Positions 17,452 to 26,024 of a stretch of 64,000 nt of DNA are shown piece after piece. Positions within the stretch are counted from its first letter, which is position 1; the number at the start of each line of letters is the position of its first letter. This stretch comes from Planctomycetaceae bacterium. GTDB lineage: Bacteria > Planctomycetota > Planctomycetia > Pirellulales > Pirellulaceae. The notes below the pieces were generated by a model. That model worked only from the letters and a program-made list of their open reading frames with translations, did not search any database and was not told the DNA's origin. The stretch spans positions 1 to 64,000 of the forward strand of contig JACKHN010000016.1 of the NCBI GenBank assembly GCA_020638975.1, read 5' to 3'. A program made the position numbers and the translations under genes.

Positions 17452-20400
17452 ATGCGAATCTTCTCGATAACGCTGCTCGTTCTACTCGCTGCCGATGCGA
17501 TTGCTTCAGGTGAGCAGCCAGTAGACTTCCAACGCGACATCCGACCGATCCTGTCGGACAAGTGCTTCTTTTGTCATGGTCCGGACGAGGAGCATCGCGA
17601 AGCTGACTTGCGGCTTGATGTGGCCGAGTCGGCGCTCGAATCGGTGATCGTGCCGGGCAAGCCGAGTGACAGCGAATTGACTATTCGCATAATCTCGTCG
17701 GACCCGGATGCTCAGATGCCGCCAGCGGATTCGGGGAAGGCCTTGACGAAGAGTGAGATCCAATTGTTGACTCAGTGGATCGAGCAAGGTGCCGCGTATC
17801 AAGTTCATTGGGCATTCACTCCGCCGGTTCGACCGCCGGTTCCTCAATTGGATCACGGGCCACGAATACGCAACGCGATCGATGCCTTTGTGCTGGAACG
17901 ACTCACACGCGAGCAAGTTGAGATGTCGACAGAAACGGATCGCGTGACTTGGTTGCGGCGATTGAGTCTCGATCTGATTGGCTTGCCACCGACAATCCAA
18001 GAGGTTGATGCGTTTGTCGCTGATGAATCGGAAGAGGCGTACGATCGCCAAATCGCTCGGCTGCTGAAGTCGCCGCACTACGGCGAGCGGTGGGGGCGGA
18101 TCTGGTTGGACGCCGCTCGCTATGCCGACTCGAATGGCTACGAAAAAGATGCGCCGCGTGAGATGTGGTTCTATCGCGACTGGGTGGTCAACGCGTTGAA
18201 TCGCGACCTGCCATACGATCAGTTCATCGTTCAACAGATTGCTGGCGACTTGTTGTCGCGACCGACGCAAGACCACTTGGTTGCGACCGGTTTCCTCCGC
18301 AACTCGATGATCAACGAAGAAGGCGGTGCCGATCCGGAACAGTTCCGGATGGAAGCGATGTACGACCGCATGGACGCGATCGGCAAGAGCGCACTTGGGC
18401 TGACCGTTCAATGTGCTCAGTGTCATAACCACAAGTACGATCCGCTGACGCAGGAAGATTACTATCGGATGTTCGCGTTCCTGAACAACACGCACGACGC
18501 GATCATTCCGGTCTACACTTCCGACGAAGAGAAGCAACGAAAGAAAGTTTTGGCGGAGATCGCAAGCATTGAAGCCGAGTTGAAGACTTCCATGCCGGAC
18601 TGGCCTGAGCGAATAGCGGCCTGGGAACAAGCAGCGCGGAACTCAGAGCAGGAATGGGAGGTGCTGAAACCTGTCAACTTGCCGTACGAAGGACAGAAAT
18701 TTCGAGTGCTCGACGACCTCTCGATCCTTAGCGAGAGCTACGCCCCCAAAAGCTCGGCACCAGAGTTCGACGCTCACACCAAAGCGGAAGGCATTACCGG
18801 GTTTCGGCTGGAATTGCTCACGCATCCGAAACTACCGCGAGGCGGTCCCGGCCGTTCGGCTCGTGGTACAGCGGCGCTCACGCAGTTCACCGTCTTCGTC
18901 GCGCCAGCAGATGATCCAACGAAACGCACGAAGTTGAAACTTGTATCTGCGACTGCGGATGTGAATCCCAAGCAGTCGCCTCAGCCTGACTACCTGAAGA
19001 ACATCGAAGCGAAAGACGGCGATAAGCGAACCACGGGGCCGATCGAATTCGCGATCGACGACGACGGCGACACGGCCTGGACCACAGACATCGATCCCGG
19101 TCGCCGCAATCAACCACGCAAGGCCGTGTTCGTACCGGAGCAGCTTGTTGGCTTTCCGCAAGGGACCGTCATCACCTTTCAGCCCACCATGAATCACGGT
19201 GGCTGGAACAACAACGACAACCACAACTGCTTGATGGGCCGTTACCGGTTTTCGCTGACGACAGCGTCGGATCCTGTCGCCGATCCATTGCCGACCCAGG
19301 TGCGTGAGATCCTAAGTATCGATGCTGCTAAACGAACGCCGTCGCAGCAGGATGCCGTGTTCAGCCACTGGCGAACCACCGTGGCCAAGTGGTCAGAGGC
19401 CAATGCTCGTATTGAAGAGTTGTGGCATCAGTATCCTGAAGGAACGACACAATACGTCCTCCGGGAGCGTGAGAACTCGCGCACGACATCGGTCTTGGCA
19501 CGCGGCGACTTCTTAAAACCAGTGCGTCCCGTTGAAGCGGGCGTTCCCGGCTTTCTGCATTCGTTGGCAGAAGGCGCGGAGCCAGCGCGGCTGAGTTTCG
19601 CAAAGTGGTTGGTCGACGAGCAGTCACCGACAACGGCACGTTCCATCGTCAATCGCATCTGGCAGGCGTATTTCGGAATCGGGCTGATCGAAACGAGCGA
19701 CGATCTCGGATCACAAGGCAGCCCACCGTCACATCCAGAACTGCTCGATTGGCTGGCGGTCGAGTTGATGGAGAACGACTGGAGCCTGAAACATCTGCAT
19801 CGGCTGATTGTGTCTTCAACGACCTACCGCCAGTCTTCGAACGTCACAGACGAACTCTATCAACGCGACCCATACAACCGGCTGTTGGCTCGTGGACCGC
19901 GTTTTCGTGTTGATGCCGAGATCGTGCGCGACATCACGCTCGCGGCGAGCGGCCTGTTGAATCCAATACTCGGTGGCCCGTCCGTTTACCCACCGGCACC
20001 AAGGTTCTTGTTCGATCCACCCGCCAGCTACGGGCCGAAGACCTGGAATGAAGAAGAAGGGGGAAATCGCTATCGGCGTGGGCTGTACACGTTCCGCTTC
20101 CGCAGTGTGCCCTATCCCATGTTAGAGACATTCGACTCGGTGCCGGGGAACGTGTCGTGCGTTCGACGCAACCGTTCCAACACGCCGCTTCAAGCACTCA
20201 CCTCTTTGAACGAACCACTGTTCATCGAATGTGCCCGAGCGCTGGCGGTGAAGACGATCGAAGAAGGTGGTGAAACCGACGAAGCTAGAATCGCGTACGC
20301 CGTGCGACGCTGTGTCGCTCGCTCGCCAGAGGCTGATGAATTGAAGACGCTACAAGGACTGCTCGATAAACAACGAAAACGCCTCGATGACGGCGAACTT

Positions 20401-20520
20401 AGTGCAACTACGATCGCGGCAGTCGAAGGCGACGCGGTTGAAGCAACTCGTGAACTCGCCGCCTGGACGCTCGTGGCTCGGGTGCTGCTGAATCTTGATG
20501 AGACGATAACGAAGGAATGA
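17452..20520 (+). CDS. Planctomycete cytochrome c / DUF1549 / DUF1553 protein (pair 1)
   Basis: 1022 aa from the ATG at 17452, with GGAGA just upstream and a signal peptide MRIFSITLLVLLAADAIASG; the frame is open from 17368. Order: N-terminal planctomycete cytochrome domain with haem motif CFFCH, DUF1549 (GLPPTIQEVDAF, GERWGRIWLDAARYADSNG, a second CXXCH in CAQCHNHKYDP), an inserted region of about 250 residues that looks beta-rich, and DUF1553 (HPELLDWLAVELM, RSNTPLQALTSLN). Exported and probably bound to the cell envelope. Such proteins are almost always paired with a DUF1501 protein, as here; their biochemical role is not established. Confidence 0.9.
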   Translation: MRIFSITLLVLLAADAIASGEQPVDFQRDIRPILSDKCFFCHGPDEEHREADLRLDVAESALESVIVPGKPSDSELTIRIISSDPDAQMPPADSGKALTKSEIQLLTQWIEQGAAYQVHWAFTPPVRPPVPQLDHGPRIRNAIDAFVLERLTREQVEMSTETDRVTWLRRLSLDLIGLPPTIQEVDAFVADESEEAYDRQIARLLKSPHYGERWGRIWLDAARYADSNGYEKDAPREMWFYRDWVVNALNRDLPYDQFIVQQIAGDLLSRPTQDHLVATGFLRNSMINEEGGADPEQFRMEAMYDRMDAIGKSALGLTVQCAQCHNHKYDPLTQEDYYRMFAFLNNTHDAIIPVYTSDEEKQRKKVLAEIASIEAELKTSMPDWPERIAAWEQAARNSEQEWEVLKPVNLPYEGQKFRVLDDLSILSESYAPKSSAPEFDAHTKAEGITGFRLELLTHPKLPRGGPGRSARGTAALTQFTVFVAPADDPTKRTKLKLVSATADVNPKQSPQPDYLKNIEAKDGDKRTTGPIEFAIDDDGDTAWTTDIDPGRRNQPRKAVFVPEQLVGFPQGTVITFQPTMNHGGWNNNDNHNCLMGRYRFSLTTASDPVADPLPTQVREILSIDAAKRTPSQQDAVFSHWRTTVAKWSEANARIEELWHQYPEGTTQYVLRERENSRTTSVLARGDFLKPVRPVEAGVPGFLHSLAEGAEPARLSFAKWLVDEQSPTTARSIVNRIWQAYFGIGLIETSDDLGSQGSPPSHPELLDWLAVELMENDWSLKHLHRLIVSSTTYRQSSNVTDELYQRDPYNRLLARGPRFRVDAEIVRDITLAASGLLNPILGGPSVYPPAPRFLFDPPASYGPKTWNEEEGGNRYRRGLYTFRFRSVPYPMLETFDSVPGNVSCVRRNRSNTPLQALTSLNEPLFIECARALAVKTIEEGGETDEARIAYAVRRCVARSPEADELKTLQGLLDKQRKRLDDGELSATTIAAVEGDAVEATRELAAWTLVARVLLNLDETITKE

Positions 20521-20531
20521 CGGAGAGATCT

Positions 20532-20572
20532 AACCGCGAAAGAATACAAGGACGATCGATTCTTTCGTGGTT
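20532..20572. terminator. Stem-loop between the cytochrome and DUF1501 genes
   Basis: AACCGCGAAAGAAT (20532-20545) pairs with ATTCTTTCGTGGTT (20559-20572) across a 13-nt loop, with one G-U pair. There is no T-tract, so it may tune the ratio of the two products instead of ending the transcript. Confidence 0.45.
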
Positions 20573-20610
20573 GTAATACCGAATTCACCTCACGACCAAA
20601 GAACTGAATC

Positions 20611-22014
20611 ATGACCAACCAAGACCTTTCACGCCGCTGGTTCTTAAAGGATTGTGGCGTTGGCCTGGGAGCGATTGCTGCGTCGCAATTGCTGCACGAG
20701 GCAACGCACGCAGCGACAGCTGATCCGCTTGCTGCCAAGCAACCGCACTTTCCCGCCAAGGCCAAGAACATCATCTATCTGTTCATGGCGGGCGCACCGA
20801 GCCATTTGGAGATGTTTGATTACAAGCCGCAACTTGCCAAGTTTGACGGCACTTTGCCTCCGCCTGAATTGCTGGAAGGCTACCGCGCGGCATTTATTAA
20901 TCCGAACTCGAAGTTGCTGGGTCCAAAGTTTAAATTCGCGAAGCATGGCGAGTGTGGTGCCGAGATTTCAGAGCTGCTGCCGCATACTGCGCAAGTGGCC
21001 GACGACTTGACGATCGTCAAGTCGATGAGGACCGACGCGTTTAATCATGCTCCTGCACAGATCATGATGAACACTGGCTCGCCGTTGTTCGGTAAGCCAA
21101 GCTTGGGCGCGTGGACGCTCTATGGGCTGGGCAGCGAATCGCGAGACCTGCCTGGATTCGTCGTCTTTAGCTCCGGAACGAAGGGACCGAGCGGCGGCTC
21201 GAGCAACTGGGGCAGCGGATTTCTGCCGACGGTTTATCAAGGCGTGCAGTTGCGGAGCGTCGGCGATCCCGTGTTGTACCTGTCGAATCCGGCGGGCATC
21301 GATGACAAGGTGCAACGCGATTCACTCGACGCGATCACGGAACTCAATCGCAAACGACTCGCTGTGACCGGCGATCCCGAGATTGCCACGCGTATCAATT
21401 CGTTCGAGATGGCCTATCGCATGCAAGCCAGCGGTCCGGAACTGATGGATCTTTCTTCCGAGCCGCAACACGTTCTTGACATGTACGGAGTTGATCCAGG
21501 CGAGTCATCCTTCGCGAAGAACTGTCTGCTCGCCCGTCGACTTGTCGAGCGAGGCGTGCGTTACGTCCAACTCTTCCATGAAGCGTGGGATCAACATGGA
21601 AACCTTGTCAATGACCTCAAGAAGAACTGTCTGAATACTGATCAGGCCTGTGCAGCGTTGATCAAGGACCTGAAGCGACAAGGTTTGTTGGAAGATACGC
21701 TGGTGATTTGGGGCGGCGAGTTTGGTCGCACTCCGATGGTTCAGGGTGGCGGGAGCGATGGCCGCGACCATCATCCGAATGCGTTCACAATGTGGATGGC
21801 GGGCGGTGGCATGAAGCCCGGTGTGACGTACGGCGAGACTGACGACTTCGGCTTCAAGACGACGGTCGACGAAGTCCACGTCCGCGACCTGCACGCAACG
21901 ATCCTCCACCAACTCGGATTCGACCATCATCGGCTGTCGGTCAAGTTCCAGGGACTCGACCAACGGCTGACTGGCGTTGAACCCGCGCGAGTTGTAAAAG
22001 AACTGCTCGCCTAA
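20611..22014 (+). CDS. DUF1501 protein, Tat-exported (pair 1)
   Basis: 467 aa. The N-terminus has a twin-arginine signal (SRRWFLKDCGVGLGAIAASQ). The body shows DUF1501 hallmarks: IIYLFMAGAPSHLEMFDYKP near the start, LPGFVVFSSG, LVIWGGEFGRTPM, GRDHHPNAFTMWMAGGG and RDLHATILHQLGF near the end. The family belongs to the alkaline phosphatase/sulfatase fold, and the conserved Asp/His residues of HATILHQLG and GRDHHPN suggest metal binding. It is the partner of the upstream cytochrome protein. Substrate unknown. Confidence 0.9.
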   Translation: MTNQDLSRRWFLKDCGVGLGAIAASQLLHEATHAATADPLAAKQPHFPAKAKNIIYLFMAGAPSHLEMFDYKPQLAKFDGTLPPPELLEGYRAAFINPNSKLLGPKFKFAKHGECGAEISELLPHTAQVADDLTIVKSMRTDAFNHAPAQIMMNTGSPLFGKPSLGAWTLYGLGSESRDLPGFVVFSSGTKGPSGGSSNWGSGFLPTVYQGVQLRSVGDPVLYLSNPAGIDDKVQRDSLDAITELNRKRLAVTGDPEIATRINSFEMAYRMQASGPELMDLSSEPQHVLDMYGVDPGESSFAKNCLLARRLVERGVRYVQLFHEAWDQHGNLVNDLKKNCLNTDQACAALIKDLKRQGLLEDTLVIWGGEFGRTPMVQGGGSDGRDHHPNAFTMWMAGGGMKPGVTYGETDDFGFKTTVDEVHVRDLHATILHQLGFDHHRLSVKFQGLDQRLTGVEPARVVKELLA

Positions 22015-22022
22015 CGCGAGCT

Positions 22023-22388
22023 TTACGATTCGAGCAGTACCGTATCTTCGTGCTGATAGCCCGGTGCGCAACAGCACAGAAATTTCAGCACCTCGCGGCC
22101 CGTGTTTTCAATCTGATGGATCGCGCCCGGCGGGATGGCGATCGCGTCGCCGGGCCCGACCGTGCGAAGCTCATCGCCGATTCGCATCGAGCCCGTGCCT
22201 TCGAGAATGTAGTAGATCTCTTCGGTGTGCGGGTGATAGTGACGTGTCGTCGTAGCCCCGACCGGCAACCGTGCATCCGCAAGACTCTGATTGCGGATGC
22301 ACGAATTTCGCTCGGCCAAGAGCTCACGGATCTCCGACCCATCCTTGGTTGTAAACGCTTCTACGTCCGCGATGTTAATCACATCCAT
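22023..22388 (-). CDS. Small single-domain cupin protein
   Basis: 121 aa. Cupin motif 1 is RHYHPHTEEIYYILEGTGSM (H-x-H, Glu, Gly) and motif 2 is GDAIAIPPGAIHQIENTG, giving the complete three-His/one-Glu metal site. The stop lies 8 nt from that of the convergent DUF1501 gene. The Cys-rich FLCCCAPG tail near the end is unusual. It could be a sugar- or mannose-isomerase-like cupin or a dioxygenase; I cannot choose. Confidence 0.85.
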   Translation of the reverse strand: MDVINIADVEAFTTKDGSEIRELLAERNSCIRNQSLADARLPVGATTTRHYHPHTEEIYYILEGTGSMRIGDELRTVGPGDAIAIPPGAIHQIENTGREVLKFLCCCAPGYQHEDTVLLES

Positions 22389-22412
22389 GTAATGGCTCCG
22401 ATAAACTTGTTC

Positions 22413-24095
22413 CTACTTAATCTGGTGTCGCGTATCTGGCACCGAGAAATATCCACCTCCGAACCCGCCGCCCCCGCCTCCAAGCCCACCACCTCCCAGG
22501 CCTCCAAACCCATCATTCGCGGTTGCGTCTCCCGATTCAACACGTCGAATTAACTCAGCGATCTTCTCGTGAATGGACCGAGTCTGGTGAACGATAAGTA
22601 CTGAACGCGCGACAACGACGGTTTGCATTTGCGTTTTTTCGGCGTCGTTGGTGGCGAGTCTCGCGAGTTGTCCGTCCGTGCCGAACAGATCCGGGGCCGA
22701 TGCAACAATCGTCACGGTTCCTTTCGCATCTGGCTGTGCATTGCTGGTCCAGGACTCTGGTTGCACCAATCGAGGCAACCACATGGCGAGGTCCATTGCG
22801 ACGTGGGAATGCAATCGGTAATAGGTCGTGATGAACTCATTGGGATCCTCCGCATGTCGATCGCGTGGTTTGGAGACTCGCAATGCCGCGCGGTAGGTTT
22901 CCAGCAGCGTGAGGACTTCGTTTTGAACCGTCTCGGTATTGCTGATTACAAGAACGCCCGGTTGGGCGGACTCGATCGAACCGGGCCCCCCGACTTCGTC
23001 CCAAGTGTCTGTACTCGTTTGCGAGACAATTGCCTCGCGAAGTGCTTGGGCTTCCGAATCGTCGCGGCAGAGATCCCGGACGTCGCACACCGCCGTTTTT
23101 AGAAATTCCTCGGCCACTTCAGCACTCGTGATCCAGAGGACGCCGTCACGGAGGATCCATGTCAAATCGAAGTCGATCACCATCGCTTGCAGCACTGTCT
23201 TCAAAGCACGATCGGTAAGCTTCAGCGTAACGGGCTGACGCTCACGAACGCGGATGTCACGCAAAGCGGGTAGATCAAGTCGGATGTCGATGCTCAGCTG
23301 TTCGCCCAATCGCTTGATGGCAGTGTCGAGCGGTGTGTCGTCAAAGTCGACACTCACGTTCGCATTCAGCTTCTGCCGCAAAACGAGATGTTGAGGCGGA
23401 TCGAGTACAAACGTTTGTCGACCGTGTTTGCGAAGTGCGGCCAGTAACGCTTCTACGTGCCGATGGGCTTCGCCTGTGTGGCGTAAGAACATCACGTCGC
23501 CGAGAAAACTCAATACGCCGACTCCACCGACCGACTCCCAACTGTCGGGCGCGATCGCGTTTTCGATGACGGCTCCCAAAACATCGGTGTCGTATCCGGC
23601 GTCGAGCAAGTCGCCGAGATTGTACGGAATCGTCGTCAAGTGTTCTTCCGCAGCCTCGATACTCGTAAGGTGAAGAATGTCATCTTCGAAATACCAAGCG
23701 AGTCCACTTGGGCGAAGACGATTCAGCAACAAGTAGATCGGCGCGTCGTCGAGGCGATCGGAAATCGGTTCACCGGATTGCACACCGGCTTCCGCCAACG
23801 CGTTGCTCTCGGTCAGGACGACCAGTTTCTGTTCGGTTCGCAACCATTCAACCACTTCGCGAAGAGATGATTCGGAAAGATCTACGCTCGCCGACGCTGC
23901 CAGTTGGGCCGGCATCACGGTCGCCGGATCAATCAGTTTTGGCTCGTCAGCAATCTCGGCGACTTTTACTTCCGCGCCGGGCGCTACTTGGTCATCCGCC
24001 GCTGCCACGGAGAACAGGCAAGCGAGCACTGCGAGACTCAAGAGATTCTGCTTAGCAAGCTGAGTGGTTAATCTTCGGGGGAGTGATCGATACAT
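22413..24095 (-). CDS. Exported protein with secretin-N-like repeats and Gly-rich tail
   Basis: 560 aa from the ATG at 24095, supported by AGGAA upstream and a signal peptide (LAKQNLLSLAVLACLFSVAAADD). There are two homologous units: SLREVVEWLRTEQ...ILHLTSIEAAEEHL followed by a DLLDAGYDTDVLGAVIENAI...VEALLAAL block, and PLDTAIKRLGEQL...VLWITSAEVAEEFL followed by a DVRDLCRDDSEAQ...LLETYR block. These resemble STN/secretin short domains found in many planctomycete proteins. The last 30 residues are mostly glycine (GGLGGGGLGGGGGGFGGGYF). No channel-forming secretin domain is seen, so I do not call it a secretin. Confidence 0.7.
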   Translation of the reverse strand: MYRSLPRRLTTQLAKQNLLSLAVLACLFSVAAADDQVAPGAEVKVAEIADEPKLIDPATVMPAQLAASASVDLSESSLREVVEWLRTEQKLVVLTESNALAEAGVQSGEPISDRLDDAPIYLLLNRLRPSGLAWYFEDDILHLTSIEAAEEHLTTIPYNLGDLLDAGYDTDVLGAVIENAIAPDSWESVGGVGVLSFLGDVMFLRHTGEAHRHVEALLAALRKHGRQTFVLDPPQHLVLRQKLNANVSVDFDDTPLDTAIKRLGEQLSIDIRLDLPALRDIRVRERQPVTLKLTDRALKTVLQAMVIDFDLTWILRDGVLWITSAEVAEEFLKTAVCDVRDLCRDDSEAQALREAIVSQTSTDTWDEVGGPGSIESAQPGVLVISNTETVQNEVLTLLETYRAALRVSKPRDRHAEDPNEFITTYYRLHSHVAMDLAMWLPRLVQPESWTSNAQPDAKGTVTIVASAPDLFGTDGQLARLATNDAEKTQMQTVVVARSVLIVHQTRSIHEKIAELIRRVESGDATANDGFGGLGGGGLGGGGGGFGGGYFSVPDTRHQIK

Positions 24096-25221
24096 GCTGA
24101 TTCCTCGGCAACGAAATGCTTGCGCCCTGCTGGCTCGCCGCATCCACTCCCGCTGTCCTTCAGCGACATTTTGGATGGCCAACTTATTCTAACTCGCTAT
24201 GCCGAACTTCGCGAATTGGGTTGCAGCCATCGAAGAATGCACATTCAGAAGCTACCGTCGACTTCGTCATCGTAAAGGAGGTCCAACAATTCTTCGGTGG
24301 CGAGCAGTTCATCAATCGCGAGGCTAGATTGCTCGCGACCGAGCGTTGCCTGCGGTGATTGCGAAGCGGCGAGTTGCGAAGCACTGTCGACTCGCGTAGC
24401 AACTCCATTTACGGCGGGCGGGCGACGCACATTCGCGTCGCGGTCGCGGGATGGGCCTCGCGGACATTCGGAATGGTGGGCGCTTTTTCTCCTTCCAAAC
24501 TATCATGATGTGGTCGTTTTGCAATGTTGCGGGCAACGTGACACGTTGCAATGCAGCCGAATTTTCGCATAGCAAGTCAACATCATTCTTCTGCGTTACG
24601 ACAACGTCTAGGCTACCTCTCCGACCACGCATCGATTCCCGCTGCTGAAGCGTTTGCTACGAGGATGTTCGGTTGCGGATCGAGTGCGCCAAAACCTGAG
24701 TTATTCGCCTTGTCGACTTCGGACATCAACTCACCGGAATCGGTACGATAAACCGGTTTCCGTGACTCACGGCATGCCCAACGCGTCGGCGATCGTCAAC
24801 GTCATGCGGACGCCTCAGTCTAGCGTGGTACTGACAGTTCGGACGTCAAGCAACGCACCAGCATCTATGTCAACCTGCCGCACAGCGACTTCAAAGTTTG
24901 TAACGTGAAGAGTTCGCAGCTACTGGTGAGTCAATTGCGAGACGACGTCGTCGCAGATTGCCGGTGCGGTTGTTACTAAGCTCGTCATCGGTGCCGTGAA
25001 CTCTCTCACGAATAACAGCACCATGGCCGATTCGATTCATGCGGTTTCGGCGTCGCAGCGCACGCGGTGTGCTGGTGTACCAGTCGCGTGGTGGTCCGGA
25101 GCGACTAAGACTCTCTGCGGCACCCGAAGTGAAGCCATCGTGGAACACTTCATGCCAGCCAATCGTTGTGTGAACGCTCGCCTCTGTAATTCGATTATTG
25201 CACAAAAACATGTAGTCGGCG
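24096..25221. other. Gene-poor stretch of about 1.1 kb
   Basis: No convincing gene. A short minus-strand frame ending at 24245 encodes a tail LATEELLDLLYDDEVDGSF that looks protein-like but lacks a supported start. The rest reads as short unrelated frames on both strands. It lies downstream of a broken sigma-factor gene, so it may hold the decayed remains of that operon. Confidence 0.5.
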
Positions 25222-25783
25222 CTAGTGTTCCTGAAGTTTGCGAGAAACCCGTTTCAATGCCCGTTCGTAGCGTTTCTGAGCGGCAGCAGCGGAGATCTCG
25301 AGAAGTTCGCCAATCTCTTCCCACGAATATTTGTCCACGCGATAAAGGCAGATCTTGCGCTCCAGGCTGCTCAACCTCCGCTTGAATCAAGTGCATCTCT
25401 TCCGCCAATTCCAATTTGTCGATTGCGTTCGCGCTCTCATCTGGAATGGTGTCCAAGCGAACTTCGTTTGTTCGCGCACCGGCCCCTCGCTTCTTCGCAG
25501 AGCGCCTCCGGTACACATCAATCGCTTTGTGTCGAATCATCTGTTCGAGATAGGCGTACATCTGGCCTGCATCCATATCATCAAGTCGGCTTGGGTCCAC
25601 ACATACGATGCGAAACACCGAGTCGAAGACATCAAATGATTCGACTTCGCGTTGCAATCGTAGTTGTTTGATCTCGCACCGGGCTTACCGAAGAAACGCA
25701 GGGCCGAACTCACGATACAATCGTCCAATGGCCTCCTGATCGCCCAATCGCGCCGCGTCACGCAGCCTGATAAAGTCAGACAT
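25222..25783 (-). pseudogene. Broken ECF sigma factor gene
   Basis: Reading from the ATG at 25783 (GGGAG upstream) gives MSDFIRLRDAARLGDQEAIG and then, after 32 codons, an in-frame TAA (25685-25687). The same frame resumes with a region-2 sequence (MYAYLEQMIRHKAIDVYRRRS) and continues to EEMHLIQAEV near 25375, where a one-base insertion is needed to enter the frame LERKICLYRVDKYSWEEIGE...YERALKRV, a region-4 helix-turn-helix ending at the TAG at 25222. Corrected length is 186 codons, normal for an ECF factor. Two separate lesions argue for a real pseudogene, although sequencing error cannot be excluded from one read. Confidence 0.8.
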
Positions 25784-26024
25784 AAACCCGCTCCCGCAAC
25801 TGCCCCGTCGCACATATTGCTACCAATCAGTTGCCGCCAACGCAAGTATTAGTCGAGATGCTGCAATCGGAATTTGATAGTTGTCGAAAAAACTCACTTT
25901 CGAATGTCGTATTTTGGAATGGCTTGCGTCTTCAGGGGTAGCGACTGATCGGTCGCCCATCGCTTTTCAGCGACCCGCATTTTAGAGACTCGAATCCTTC
26001 CGCCTTATTAATCGGGGAGTTGCG

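Noticed and set aside
24245..24430. Short minus-strand ORF ending in a Leu/Glu/Asp-rich tail
   Set aside because: The C-terminal part looks protein-like, but there is no supported start or family; kept only as a remark in the gene-poor region.
24891..25211. 106-residue minus-strand frame downstream of the sigma pseudogene
   Set aside because: The composition is unlike the neighbouring genes, there is no motif and no start signal; it is probably decayed or random sequence.
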